A DNA stretch of 64,000 nt from Acidovorax sp. YS12 (GCA_021496925.1 CP053915.1:2681001-2745000); one strand, 5' to 3'. Shown: positions 6,986 to 15,497, counted from the first letter of the stretch. Notes: a model not told the origin generated them from the sequence alone. Numbers and translations are program-made.

Positions 6986-9688
6986 ATGCTCGACAAGCAC
7001 TACCTCACGCCCTTGTTCGCCCCCAGCTCCATCGTGGTGCTGGCGGGCCGCGCCGACGCGCCCGAGACGCTGACGCCGCAGGCCGCGGCGCTGCACGCCG
7101 CGCTGCGCGCGCAGCGCTACAGCGGCACGCTGGCCTTCCTCGACCTGCAGAACACCAGCGGCACGCTGCAGGACCTGAAGCAGACGCGCGCCGACCTCGC
7201 CGTGATCGCCCTGCCCCCGGCCGAGCAGGCGGCGGCGCTGGAGGTGGCGGGCCACCTGCACTGCCGCGCTGCGCTCATCGTGAGCAGCGGCATCGAGGCG
7301 CAGCAGGCCGCGCAGCTGCAGCGCATCGCGCGGCGCGAAGGCATCCACCTGCTCGGGCCGAACTCGCTGGGCATCCAGCGCCCGTCGCTGCAGCTCAACG
7401 CCAGCACCGCCGGCGCGCTGGCGCGCGAGGGCACGATGGCGCTGGTCAGCCAGTCGGGCGCGCTCACGGCGGCCACGCTCGACTGGGCCAACGGCAACGG
7501 CGTGGGCTTCTCCAGCGTGGTGTCGTTCGGGCCGCACGCCAGCATCGGCCTGACGGAAGCGCTCGACTTCCTGGCCAACGACCCGCACACGCACAGCATC
7601 GCCGTGTGCATGGAAGGCATCTGCAACGCGCGCCGCTTCATGAGCGCGCTGCGCTCGGCGGCCTACTCCAAGCCGGTGGTGGTGCTCAAGTCCGGGCGGC
7701 GCACCGCCGGCAGCGCGGCGGCGCTGACGCACAGCGCCACCATCGTCGGCAGCGACGACGTGTTCGACGCTGCGCTGCGCCGCGCCGGCGCGGTGCGCGT
7801 GCACTCGTTCGTGGAACTGTTCTCGGCCACCAAGTGCCTGGCCTCGCGCTACCGCCCCGTGGGGCGGCGCCTGGCCGTCATCACCAACGGCGGCGGCCCG
7901 GGCGTGCTGGCCGCCGATGCGGCCAACGACATCGGGCTGGAGCTGGGCGTGCTGTCCGAGGCCGGGCGCGCCGCGCTGGCGCCGCAGCTGCCGGCGCAGG
8001 CCACGCTGCAGGAGCTGTTCGACCTGTCGGAAGACGCCACGCCCGCGCAGTACCGCGCGGCCATCGACGCCGCGCTGGCCGAACGCCAGATCGCCGGCGT
8101 GCTGACCCTGTTCTCGCCCAAGCCCGGCAACGACGCCAGCGCCGTGGCCCAGGCCCTGGCCGACGCCAAGCGCCAGGCCGAGAAGCCGCTGCTGTCGTGC
8201 TGGCTCGGCGACGCCACCGTGGGCGAAGCGCGCGAGGTGCTGCGCGACGCCAGCATCCCCACCTTCCGCACGCCCGAGGCCGCCGTGGGCGCCTTCGGCA
8301 ACATCGCCAACTACCACCAGAACCAGCAGTTGCTGCAGCAGACGCCGCCGTCGCTGGCCAACAGCCTGGCGCAGCCCGACATCGAGGGCGCGCGCCTGGT
8401 GATCGAGGGCGTGCTGGCCGAGCGCCGCAGCGTGCTCACCGAGATGGAGTCGAAGACGCTGCTGGCGGCCTTCCACATCCCAGTCACGCGCACGCTGCTG
8501 GCGCGCAGCGCCAACGAGGCCATGATGATCGCCACGCAGCTGGGCTTCCCGGTGGCGCTGAAGATCGACTCGCCCGACATCACGCACAAGTCCGACGTGG
8601 GCGGCGTGATGCTCAACGTACAGAACGCCACCGCCGCGCGCGATGCCTACGAGGCCATGGTGCAGCGCGTGGCGCGCGCCGCGCCGAACGCCCGCATCCA
8701 CGGCGTCACGGTGCAGCCCATGGCGCGCGCCACGCGCGGGCGCGAGGTCTGCATCGGCCTGGTGCGCGACGACCCGTTCGGCCCCGTCATCACCTTCGGC
8801 GCGGGCGGCACCATGATCGAGCTGATCGGCGACCGCGCCATGGAGCTGCCGCCGCTGAACCAGTTCCTGGCGCGCCGCCTGATCGAGCGCTCGCGCGTGG
8901 CGCAGACCCTGGGCGAATGGCGCGGCGCCAACGCGGTGGACCACGCGGCGCTGGAGCAGGTGCTGCTGCGCGTGTCCGAGATGGCCTGCGCGCTGCCGCA
9001 GCTGCGCGAGATGGACATCAACCCGCTGATCGTGGACGAGCACGGCACGGTGGCGGTGGACGCGCGCATCGTCGTCACCGAGATCGGGCAGACCACGGGC
9101 ACCGGCCACCACGGCTCCTACGGCCACCTGGCCATCATGCCCTACCCCGAGCGCCTGGAGCAGACCTGGCCGCTGCGCGGCGGCGGCGAGTACCTGGTGC
9201 GCCCGATCCACCCGAGCGACGCGCAGATGATCCAGCGCCTGGTGCGCGAGCTCTCGCCCGAGAGCCGCTACATGCGCTTCGCCTCGCGCATCGCCGAGCT
9301 GCCGCCGTCGCTGCTGGCGCGCTTCACGCTGATCGACTACGACCGCGACATGGCGCTGGTGGCCGTGCACCGCGAGCGCACCACCGGCGAGGACGGCGAG
9401 GTGCGCACCACCGAGCGCATCGTCGGCGTGTCGCGCTACGCCATCAACCCCGACCCGAGCAGTTGCGAATTCGCGCTGCTGGTGGCCGACGACTTCGCCA
9501 GCCAGGGCCTGGGCGCGCGCCTGATGTACAGCATCATGGACGTGGCGCGCGAGCGCGGCCTGGCCGAGATCCAGGGTCTGGTGCTGGTGGAGAACGCCAA
9601 GATGCTCAAGCTCATGCGCCGCCTGGGCTTCGACGTCCGCGCCTACCCCGAGGAGCCGGAGTTCAAGCTGGTGGTGCACGCGCTGTAA
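6986..9688 (+). CDS. ADP-forming acyl-CoA synthetase / GNAT acetyltransferase fusion (PatZ/Pat-like)
   Basis: The 900-aa protein matches the architecture of the protein lysine acetyltransferase Pat/PatZ (YfiQ). A CoA-binding Rossmann domain (about 10-130) and CoA-ligase domains (about 150-460) are followed by an ATP-grasp domain (about 480-700, with H-K-S-D-V-G-G-V). A C-terminal GNAT domain (about 730-900) has the acetyl-CoA loop Q-G-L-G-A-R. In characterised homologues the GNAT domain acetylates acetyl-CoA synthetase and other enzymes, while the ligase-like part senses acetyl-CoA and is often inactive. The ATG at 6986 follows AGGGAG with 4-nt spacing. A role in tuning acetate metabolism fits the nearby ackA-pta genes, but they are on the other strand and not co-transcribed. 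Confidence 0.88.
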   Translation: MLDKHYLTPLFAPSSIVVLAGRADAPETLTPQAAALHAALRAQRYSGTLAFLDLQNTSGTLQDLKQTRADLAVIALPPAEQAAALEVAGHLHCRAALIVSSGIEAQQAAQLQRIARREGIHLLGPNSLGIQRPSLQLNASTAGALAREGTMALVSQSGALTAATLDWANGNGVGFSSVVSFGPHASIGLTEALDFLANDPHTHSIAVCMEGICNARRFMSALRSAAYSKPVVVLKSGRRTAGSAAALTHSATIVGSDDVFDAALRRAGAVRVHSFVELFSATKCLASRYRPVGRRLAVITNGGGPGVLAADAANDIGLELGVLSEAGRAALAPQLPAQATLQELFDLSEDATPAQYRAAIDAALAERQIAGVLTLFSPKPGNDASAVAQALADAKRQAEKPLLSCWLGDATVGEAREVLRDASIPTFRTPEAAVGAFGNIANYHQNQQLLQQTPPSLANSLAQPDIEGARLVIEGVLAERRSVLTEMESKTLLAAFHIPVTRTLLARSANEAMMIATQLGFPVALKIDSPDITHKSDVGGVMLNVQNATAARDAYEAMVQRVARAAPNARIHGVTVQPMARATRGREVCIGLVRDDPFGPVITFGAGGTMIELIGDRAMELPPLNQFLARRLIERSRVAQTLGEWRGANAVDHAALEQVLLRVSEMACALPQLREMDINPLIVDEHGTVAVDARIVVTEIGQTTGTGHHGSYGHLAIMPYPERLEQTWPLRGGGEYLVRPIHPSDAQMIQRLVRELSPESRYMRFASRIAELPPSLLARFTLIDYDRDMALVAVHRERTTGEDGEVRTTERIVGVSRYAINPDPSSCEFALLVADDFASQGLGARLMYSIMDVARERGLAEIQGLVLVENAKMLKLMRRLGFDVRAYPEEPEFKLVVHAL

Positions 9689-9727
9689 AGGCAAACACCG
9701 GGCGGGCGAAGCGGCACAATCGGCGCC

Positions 9728-10675
9728 ATGCCCGCCCCCTTGCTGTTCGAAGCCCGCGACCTGCGCAAGCGCTACGGCGCCACGACCGTGGTCGATGGCC
9801 TGTCGTTCGCCATCGCCGCCGGGGAATGCCTGGGCGTGATCGGCCCCAACGGCGCGGGCAAGACCACCACCGTCCGCATGTGCCTGGGCCAGACCGCGCC
9901 CGACGCGGGCCAGGTGCGCTACCACCCGCCGCAAGGCGGCGCGCCCCTGGAGATGCCCCGCGACGCGCTCGCCATCAAGGCCCGGCTCGGCGTGGTGAGC
10001 CAGTTCGACACGCTCGACCCCGACTTCACCTGCGCCGAGAACCTCGAGGTCTTCGGCCGCTACTTCGGCCTGCAGCCCGCCGCCATGCGCGCGCGCATCC
10101 CGCGCCTGCTGGAATTCGCCGCCCTGGCGCACAAGGCCCAGGCGCGGCCCGGCGAACTGTCGGGCGGCATGCGGCGGCGCCTGTCGCTGGCGCGCGCGCT
10201 GGTCAACGAGCCGCACCTGCTGTTGCTGGACGAGCCCACCACCGGTCTCGACCCGCAGGCGCGCCACCTGATGTGGGAGCGCCTGCAGCAGTTGCTGCAG
10301 CAGGGCTGCGCCATCCTGCTGACCACGCACTTCATGGACGAGGCCGAGCGCCTGTGCGGGCGCCTGCTGGTGCTCGACCACGGCCGCAAGATCGCCGAGG
10401 GCCGGCCGCGCGAACTCATCGCCGAACACCTCGAACCCGAGGTGGTCGAGGCCTACGGCAACGGCGCACTGGCCCTGGCGCAGGACGCCACGCTGCGCGC
10501 GCTGGCGCAGCGCGTGGAGGTCAGCGGCGAAACCGTCTTCTTCTACACGCAGGACGCGCGCCCGCTGCTGCAGGCCCTGGCCGCGCACGGCCACCTGCGC
10601 ACCCTGCACCGGCCCGCGAACCTGGAGGACCTGTTCCTCAAGCTCACCGGCCGCCAAATCCGCGAGGATGGCTAG
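9728..10675 (+). CDS. ABC exporter ATP-binding protein, NodI/DrrA type
   Basis: This 315-aa ATPase powers an ABC-2 type exporter together with the next gene. The Walker A motif is G-P-N-G-A-G-K-T-T-T, the signature is L-S-G-G-M-R-R-R-L-S-L-A-R-A-L, and Walker B is L-L-L-L-D-E-P-T-T-G-L-D, followed by the H-loop T-T-H-F. A long C-terminal extension (about 235-315) is typical of the NodI/DrrA group. In rhizobia NodIJ exports lipo-chitin Nod factors. Homologues in Comamonadaceae have no nodulation role, and the substrate here is unknown. CACAAT just upstream of the start may be a -10 hexamer. A shortened R2 repeat separates it from its permease. Confidence 0.88.
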   Translation: MPAPLLFEARDLRKRYGATTVVDGLSFAIAAGECLGVIGPNGAGKTTTVRMCLGQTAPDAGQVRYHPPQGGAPLEMPRDALAIKARLGVVSQFDTLDPDFTCAENLEVFGRYFGLQPAAMRARIPRLLEFAALAHKAQARPGELSGGMRRRLSLARALVNEPHLLLLDEPTTGLDPQARHLMWERLQQLLQQGCAILLTTHFMDEAERLCGRLLVLDHGRKIAEGRPRELIAEHLEPEVVEAYGNGALALAQDATLRALAQRVEVSGETVFFYTQDARPLLQALAAHGHLRTLHRPANLEDLFLKLTGRQIREDG

Positions 10676-10677
10676 GC

Positions 10678-10727
10678 ATGAAGAAACATCCCCCTGAGCG
10701 GCTGCGCCGGTTTCATGGGCTGCGGAG
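10678..10727 (+). repeat. R2 repeat, internally deleted copy inside an ABC operon
   Basis: Only the two ends of R2 remain. The left end ATGAAGAAACATCCCCCTGAG and the right end CGCCGGTTTCATGGGC are joined through the stem bases AGCGGC-TGC-GCCG, with all of hairpin 1 and the CAAGGGCC block missing. It lies between the ATPase stop codon and the permease Shine-Dalgarno. The termini show that the full element has ATGAAAC/GTTTCAT-like ends. Confidence 0.7.
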
Positions 10728-10735
10728 AAACTGAC

Positions 10736-11539
10736 ATGGATACGCCTGCCTCGATCTGGCGCCCGCCCGACCTGTCGTGGCGCTGGTGGCCCGTGTTTCT
10801 GCGCAATCTGCGCGTGTGGCGCAAGCTCGCCATCCCCAGCCTGGTGGGCAACATCGCCGAGCCGCTGATGTGGCTGGTCGCCTTCGGCTACGGCATGGGC
10901 GCGCTTGTCGGCCAGGTCCAGGTGGGCGGCCGGAGCGTGCCCTACATCTTGTTCCTGGCCAGCGGCTCGATCTGCATGAGCGCCATGAACGCGGCGAGCT
11001 TCGAGGCGCTGTACTCCGCCTTTTCGCGCATGCACGTGCAAAAGACCTGGGACGGCATCATGAACGCGCCCATCGGCCTGGACAACGTGGTGCTGGCCGA
11101 GATGCTCTGGGCCGCCTTCAAGGCACTGTTCACCGCCACCACCATCCTGGGCGTGATGCTGGCGCTCGGCATCAGCCACGCGCCGAAGCTGCTGGTGGCC
11201 TGGCCGGTGCTGCTGTGCGTGGGCATCATGTTCTCCAGCATCGCGCTGATCTTCAACGCCCTGGCCAAGGGCTACGACTTCTTCACCTACTACTTCACGC
11301 TCGTGCTCACGCCCATGATGTTTCTCTCGGGCGTGTTCTTCCCGCGCGAGCAGCTGCCGCCGCTGGTGCGCGCGGTGTCCGACTGGCTGCCGCTGACCAA
11401 CGCCGTGGAACTGGTGCGCCCGCTGTTCATGGACCAGTGGCCACAGCACCCGCTGCGCCATGGCCTGGTGATGGTGCTGACCACCGCCGCGGCCTACTGG
11501 GTGGCGCTGGCGCTCACGCGCCGGCGCTTCCGGGGCTGA
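10736..11539 (+). CDS. ABC-2 type exporter permease, NodJ type
   Basis: The 267-aa membrane protein has about six hydrophobic helices and the ABC-2 permease signature region in its second half (F-F-P-R-E-Q-L-P-P-L). It should form a homodimeric export channel with the ATPase gene just upstream. The start was set at the ATG at 10736, which has GGAG 8 nt upstream. An ATG 21 nt earlier lies within the R2 repeat fragment and would add only repeat-derived residues. The substrate is unknown. Another R2 copy begins directly after the stop codon. Confidence 0.87.
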   Translation: MDTPASIWRPPDLSWRWWPVFLRNLRVWRKLAIPSLVGNIAEPLMWLVAFGYGMGALVGQVQVGGRSVPYILFLASGSICMSAMNAASFEALYSAFSRMHVQKTWDGIMNAPIGLDNVVLAEMLWAAFKALFTATTILGVMLALGISHAPKLLVAWPVLLCVGIMFSSIALIFNALAKGYDFFTYYFTLVLTPMMFLSGVFFPREQLPPLVRAVSDWLPLTNAVELVRPLFMDQWPQHPLRHGLVMVLTTAAAYWVALALTRRRFRG

Positions 11540-11541
11540 GA

Positions 11542-11743
11542 TGAAACAACACCCCCCTGAGGCGCTTCGCGCCTTCCCCCCGCTCTCGCATGGCTGCGCC
11601 ATGCGGGCAGGGGGACGCCACCAGCGCGGCGGGGCGGCCCTTGCGCGGTGGCCCGCGCATGGGCCGCGCCGGTTTCATGGGCTGCGGGGCGGCCCTTGCG
11701 CGGCTGCCCGCGCTTGGGGCGCGCCGGTTTCATGGGCCGTGGG
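11542..11743 (+). repeat. R2 structured repeat, copy 3, with duplicated tail
   Basis: Reading with the permease gene, ATGAAACAACACCCCCCTGAG follows the stop codon by 1 nt. Next come hairpin 2 (AGGCGC, loop TTC, GCGCCT at 11560-11574) and hairpin 1 (GCATGGC, loop TGC, GCCATGC at 11588-11604), the latter inside an outer stem (CCCCCCGC/GCAGGGGG). The tail block GGGCGGCCCTTGCGCGG and the end block GCGCCGGTTTCATGGGC each occur twice (near 11633 and 11692, and near 11667 and 11721), so the tail has been duplicated. The stop codon of the convergent GMC oxidoreductase lies inside the terminal GTTTCAT. Confidence 0.8.
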
Positions 11744-13325
11744 TGGCGCGCAGCAGATCCACCGCCTTCTCGGCGATCATCACCGTCGGCGCGTTGGTGT
11801 TGCCGCTGACGATGCGCGGCATGATCGACGCATCGACCACGCGCAGCCCCTCCAGGCCGTGCACGCGCAGCTGGCTGTCCACCACGTCCAGCGGCCCCGG
11901 CCCCATGCGGCAGCTGCCCACGGGGTGGTAGATGGTGTCGGCGTACTGGCGGATGTACTGCGCGATCTGCGCCTCGGTCTGCGCCTGGGCCAGCGCTTGC
12001 CCCTCGCGCCCGCCGTACTGGGCCAGCGCGGGCTGCTGCAGGATGGCGCGCGAGATCTGGAAGCCCCGCACCATGCGCGCCATGTCGTCGGGGTCGGCCA
12101 GGAAGTTCGGATCGACCAGCGGCAGTTGCAGCGGGTCGCCGCTGGCCAGGCGCACGCTGCCCCGGCTCCTGGGCTGCAGCAGGCAGACGTGGCAGGAGTA
12201 GCCGTGGCCGAACACGGTCTTGCGCCCATGGTCCACCAGCTTGCCGATGACGAAGTGCAACTGCAGATCCGGCGCCTCCTCCTCGGTGCGGCTCTTGAGA
12301 AAGCCCCCGGCCTCGGCGAAGTTCGACGTGAGCAGGCCCGTGCGCTGGCTGCGCCACTCGCGGATGCCGCGCAGCACGTTGAGCCCGCCGCGCAGCGACA
12401 GGCCGAACAGGTCGGTGAGCCCGGGCGCGTTCACCACCTGCACCACGTCGGGATGGTCGTGCAGGTGCCGGCCCACGCCGGGCAGGTGGTGCAGCACCGC
12501 GATGCCGTGGCGCTGCAGCTCGTCGGCCGGCCCCACGCCCGAGAGCATGAGCAGTTGCGGCGACAGCAGCGCGCCCGCGCTCAGCAGCACCTCGCGTCGC
12601 GCGCGCGCCTGCTGCAGTTGCCCGCCCTGGCGGTATTCCACGCCCACGGCGCGGCGCCCTTCGAACAGGATGCGCGTGGCGTGCGCGCCGGTGACGACCT
12701 GCAGGTTCGGCCGCGTGAGGTGCGGCGTCAGGTAGCCCTTGGCCGTGCTGTGGCGCTCGCCGTTCTTGTGCGTGACCTGGTACAGGCCCACGCCCTCCTG
12801 CGTGGCGCCGTTGAAGTCGCGGTTGTGCGCGTGGCCGGCCTGCACCGCGGCATCGACGAACACCTGGCTGAAGCGGTTGGGCGAGCGCAGGTCGGCCACG
12901 TTGAACGGGCCGCCCTGGCCGTGCCAGGCATCGGCGCCGCGCTCGTTGTGCTCGGCACGCTGGAAATAGGGCAGCACGTCGCTCCAGCCCCAGCCGGGGT
13001 TGCCCTGCGCGGCCCAGTGGTCGTAGTCGGCGTGCTGGCCCCGTATGTAGACCATGGCATTGACCGAGCTGGAGCCGCCCAACACCTTGCCGCGCGGCTG
13101 GTAGCCGCGCCGCCCGCCCAGCCCGGGCTGCGGCACGGTGGAGAAGCCCCAGCCGAACATCTCGTACTTGGCCATGGCGGCCAGCCCGCCGGGGCAGTGG
13201 ATGAGCACGCTCTTGTCGGCCCCGCCAGCCTCCAGCAGGCACACGCGCACCTGGGGGTCCTCGGTCAGCCGGCCCGCGAGCACGGCCCCCGCCGAGCCGC
13301 CGCCGATCACGATGTAGTCGAACAT
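11730..13325 (-). CDS. GMC-family FAD-dependent oxidoreductase (choline/alcohol dehydrogenase-like)
   Basis: The 531-aa flavoprotein oxidises an alcohol group using FAD. The N-terminal dinucleotide motif is I-V-I-G-G-G-S-A-G (residues 5-13), and the GMC signature G-G-S-S-S-V-N-A-M follows near residue 80. The C-terminal active-site region has H-P-V-G-S-C-R-M-G (His467) and S-G-N-T-N-A-P. The length fits choline dehydrogenase-type enzymes, but no betaine genes are nearby, so the substrate is open. The ATG at 13325 has AGGAG about 10 nt upstream. Its stop codon falls in the end of an R2 repeat, so its last residues may have been set by the insertion. Confidence 0.88.
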   Translation of the reverse strand: MFDYIVIGGGSAGAVLAGRLTEDPQVRVCLLEAGGADKSVLIHCPGGLAAMAKYEMFGWGFSTVPQPGLGGRRGYQPRGKVLGGSSSVNAMVYIRGQHADYDHWAAQGNPGWGWSDVLPYFQRAEHNERGADAWHGQGGPFNVADLRSPNRFSQVFVDAAVQAGHAHNRDFNGATQEGVGLYQVTHKNGERHSTAKGYLTPHLTRPNLQVVTGAHATRILFEGRRAVGVEYRQGGQLQQARARREVLLSAGALLSPQLLMLSGVGPADELQRHGIAVLHHLPGVGRHLHDHPDVVQVVNAPGLTDLFGLSLRGGLNVLRGIREWRSQRTGLLTSNFAEAGGFLKSRTEEEAPDLQLHFVIGKLVDHGRKTVFGHGYSCHVCLLQPRSRGSVRLASGDPLQLPLVDPNFLADPDDMARMVRGFQISRAILQQPALAQYGGREGQALAQAQTEAQIAQYIRQYADTIYHPVGSCRMGPGPLDVVDSQLRVHGLEGLRVVDASIMPRIVSGNTNAPTVMIAEKAVDLLRATHGP

Positions 13326-13454
13326 GGGAAACCGTCTCCTTCTCGGTGTCAGGCGCAAGACATTGCCCGACTGATCGATTCACGATAACCGAAGCTCCCC
13401 GCGAATGCCGGTACCATGCCCGGTGTTCGTTTCACTTTGAAGAGAGTTCTCTAT

Positions 13455-14303
13455 ATGACGATCCAAACCGTCGGCATCATCGGCGCAGGCACCATGGGCA
13501 ACGGCATCGCCCAGGCCTGCGCAGTCTCTGGCATCAACGTGGTCATGGTGGACATCTCCGATGCCGCCGTGCAAAAAGGCATCGCCACCGTGGCCGGCAG
13601 CCTCGACCGCCTGATCAAGAAGGAAAAGATCACCGCCGCCGACAAGGACGCCGCGCTGGCGCGCATCAAGGCATCGACCAGCTACGACGACCTGAAGGCC
13701 GCACAGCTCGTCATCGAGGCCGCCACCGAGAATCACGAGCTGAAGCTCAAGATCCTCAAGCAGGCCGACGCGCTGCTGGCGCCCGAGGTCATCATCGCCT
13801 CGAACACCTCGTCCATCTCCATCACCAAACTGGCCGCCGCCACCAGCCGTGCCGACAAGTTCATCGGCATGCACTTCTTCAACCCGGTGCCGATGATGGC
13901 GCTGGTGGAGATCATCCGCGGCCTGCAGACCTCCGACGCCACGCACGACGCCGTGAAGGCGCTGGCCGAGCGCCTGGGCAAGAGCCCCATCACCGTGAAG
14001 AACGCGCCGGGCTTCGTGGTCAACCGCATCCTGGTGCCCATGATCAACGAGGCCTTCTTCGTGCTGGCCGAGGGCCTTGCCACGCCCGAGGACATCGACG
14101 CCGGCATGAAGCTGGGCTGCAACCAGCCCATCGGCCCGCTGGCGCTGGCCGACATGGTGGGCCTGGACGTGTGCCTGGCCGTGATGGACGTGTACCTGGC
14201 CGAGTTCGGCGACAGCAAGTACCGCGCCTGCCCGCTGCTCAAGGAATACGTGGCCGCCGGCCGCCTGGGCCGCAAGACCGGGCGCGGCGTGTACAGCTAC
14301 TGA
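13455..14303 (+). CDS. hbdA: 3-hydroxybutyryl-CoA dehydrogenase
   Basis: The 282-aa enzyme interconverts 3-hydroxybutyryl-CoA and acetoacetyl-CoA with NAD(P). The N-terminal Rossmann motif is G-I-I-G-A-G-T-M-G (near residues 8-16). The hydroxyacyl-CoA dehydrogenase signature follows (H-F-F-N-P-V-P-M-M, G-F-V-V-N-R-I). The length of 282 is exactly what is usual for HbdA/MmgB/PaaH-type single-function enzymes. The ATG at 13455 has GAGAG about 8 nt upstream. It forms the (S)-isomer in known relatives, so it serves beta-oxidation rather than feeding PhaC directly. It is transcribed alone, and a complete R1 hairpin with a T-run follows as a likely terminator. Confidence 0.92.
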   Translation: MTIQTVGIIGAGTMGNGIAQACAVSGINVVMVDISDAAVQKGIATVAGSLDRLIKKEKITAADKDAALARIKASTSYDDLKAAQLVIEAATENHELKLKILKQADALLAPEVIIASNTSSISITKLAAATSRADKFIGMHFFNPVPMMALVEIIRGLQTSDATHDAVKALAERLGKSPITVKNAPGFVVNRILVPMINEAFFVLAEGLATPEDIDAGMKLGCNQPIGPLALADMVGLDVCLAVMDVYLAEFGDSKYRACPLLKEYVAAGRLGRKTGRGVYSY

Positions 14304-14321
14304 GCGCGCCACCGCTCCTGA

Positions 14322-14416
14322 TTAGATAGCTGCTGGCGCTTGCCTACTCCGGGTTTGAGATGGTTTTTCATCTGAAACCCGCGAATGGCAAGCGCCAGCA
14401 GCTCTTTTTTTGATAG
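14322..14416. terminator. R1 repeat, complete hairpin copy acting as a likely terminator
   Basis: The arms GCTGCTGGCGCTTGCC and GGCAAGCGCCAGCAGC pair perfectly, a second inner stem follows (GGGTTT/AAACCC with AGATG/CATCT), and a run of seven T residues comes directly after. It begins about 20 nt after the hbdA stop codon. This is the best intrinsic-terminator candidate in the window and shows what an intact R1 element looks like. Confidence 0.75.
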
Positions 14417-14450
14417 TACCCGTTGACCCCTTTCGTTTCATGGCCTCCTG

Positions 14451-14476
14451 CAATTGAATTGCACACAATTTAATTG
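14451..14476. promoter_or_regulatory. OhrR operator
   Basis: The arms CAATTGAATTG and CAATTTAATTG are inverted repeats matching at 10 of 11 positions around a CACA spacer. They resemble the AT-rich OhrR boxes known from other proteobacteria and lie 17 nt upstream of ohrR, covering its promoter region. Repression by reduced OhrR and release upon organic peroxide oxidation would control the ohrR-ohr pair. Confidence 0.8.
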
Positions 14477-14493
14477 CCAGCAATAATTCACCC

Positions 14494-14943
14494 ATGCACA
14501 CGACGCCCTCCCCCTCCGAACTGCTGCGGCTGGACAACCAGGTCTGCTTCGCGCTGTATTCGGCGTCCCTGGCCATGACCAAGCTGTACAAGCCGCTGCT
14601 CGACGCGCTCGGCCTGACCTACCCGCAGTACCTGGTGATGCTCGTGCTGTGGGAGCAGGACGGCCTCGGCGTGTCCGAACTGGGCGAACGCCTGTACCTG
14701 GACTCGGGCACGCTCACGCCGCTGCTCAAGCGGCTGGAGGCAGCCGGCCTGGTGGCGCGCCAGCGCGACGCGCAGGACGAGCGCCGCGTGCGCGTCGCGC
14801 TCACGGCCCCGGGCCGCGCGCTGCGCCAGCAGGCCGAAGGCATTCCCGCCTGCATGCTGCAGCGCATGCAGTGCAGCCCGCCGGAACTCATGGAACTCAA
14901 GACCCGGCTGCACACCCTGCGCAGCCACCTCGCCGGCGCGTAG
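14494..14943 (+). CDS. ohrR: Organic-peroxide-sensing repressor, MarR family
   Basis: This 149-aa MarR-type winged-helix protein has the OhrR N-terminal signature N-Q-V-C-F-A-L-Y-S-A. Cys18 corresponds to the conserved peroxide-reactive cysteine. Two more cysteines (Cys120 and Cys127) near the C-terminus match the two-cysteine class, in which a disulfide to the second subunit completes inactivation. The DNA-binding region (about 60-100) contains D-S-G-T-L-T-P-L-L-K-R-L-E. A strong inverted repeat just upstream is the expected operator, and ohr follows 58 nt downstream on the same strand, so the pair is probably autoregulated and co-transcribed. Confidence 0.93.
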   Translation: MHTTPSPSELLRLDNQVCFALYSASLAMTKLYKPLLDALGLTYPQYLVMLVLWEQDGLGVSELGERLYLDSGTLTPLLKRLEAAGLVARQRDAQDERRVRVALTAPGRALRQQAEGIPACMLQRMQCSPPELMELKTRLHTLRSHLAGA

Positions 14944-15001
14944 CCCCGCGCGCGCCGGCCCCTCCCGCCCGCACCGGGCACTCCCCTGAAAGGAAAGCAC
15001 C

Positions 15002-15418
15002 ATGGCATCGCTCGACAAAGTCCTCTACACCGCCCGCGCCCACACCACCGGCGGCCGCGACGGCGCCTCGCGCACCGACGACGGGCGCCTGGACGTGACC
15101 CTCTCCTCCCCCGGCACCAGCGGCAGCGGCACCAACCCCGAGCAGCTCTTCGCCGCGGGCTACTCGGCCTGCTTCATCGGCGCGCTCAAGGCCGTGGCGG
15201 CGCGCCAGAAGCTGGCGCTGCCGCAGGACGTGGCGATCGACGCCGAGGTGGACCTGGGCACCATCCCCAACGCCTACGGCATCGCCGCGCGCCTGACGGT
15301 GCACCTGCCCGGCATGGAGCGCGCCGCCGCCCAGGCACTGGTGGAAGCAGCGCACCAGGTCTGCCCCTACTCCAACGCCACGCGCGGCAACATCGACGTA
15401 ACCCTCACCGTCGCCTGA
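15002..15418 (+). CDS. ohr: Organic hydroperoxide resistance protein
   Basis: The 138-aa thiol peroxidase detoxifies organic hydroperoxides using lipoyl or thiol reductants in the cytoplasm. Both catalytic cysteines are present: Cys57 in A-G-Y-S-A-C-F-I-G and Cys121 in H-Q-V-C-P-Y-S-N-A-T. The G-x-N-P-E-Q-L-F region before the first cysteine is conserved in the family. The start is well placed after AAAGGAAAG. It follows ohrR, so induction by organic peroxides is expected. Confidence 0.95.
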   Translation: MASLDKVLYTARAHTTGGRDGASRTDDGRLDVTLSSPGTSGSGTNPEQLFAAGYSACFIGALKAVAARQKLALPQDVAIDAEVDLGTIPNAYGIAARLTVHLPGMERAAAQALVEAAHQVCPYSNATRGNIDVTLTVA

Positions 15419-15497
15419 GCCGCACCCAGGTTTTCCCTAGGTGCCGGCGCAAGATTGCGCTCAGCTTGGCGCGCCATGATGGGGGCTGGAGCCCCCC

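Noticed and set aside
9728..11539. Nodulation-factor export (NodIJ)
   Set aside because: Family resemblance only. No nod biosynthesis genes are in the window, and this ABC type is widespread in free-living betaproteobacteria.
6953..11602. Very long open frame on the minus strand (about 1500 codons) across the PatZ and ABC genes
   Set aside because: It is antisense to clearly conserved genes, has His/Arg/Gly-rich low-complexity translation typical of shadow frames in GC-rich DNA, and shows no motif.
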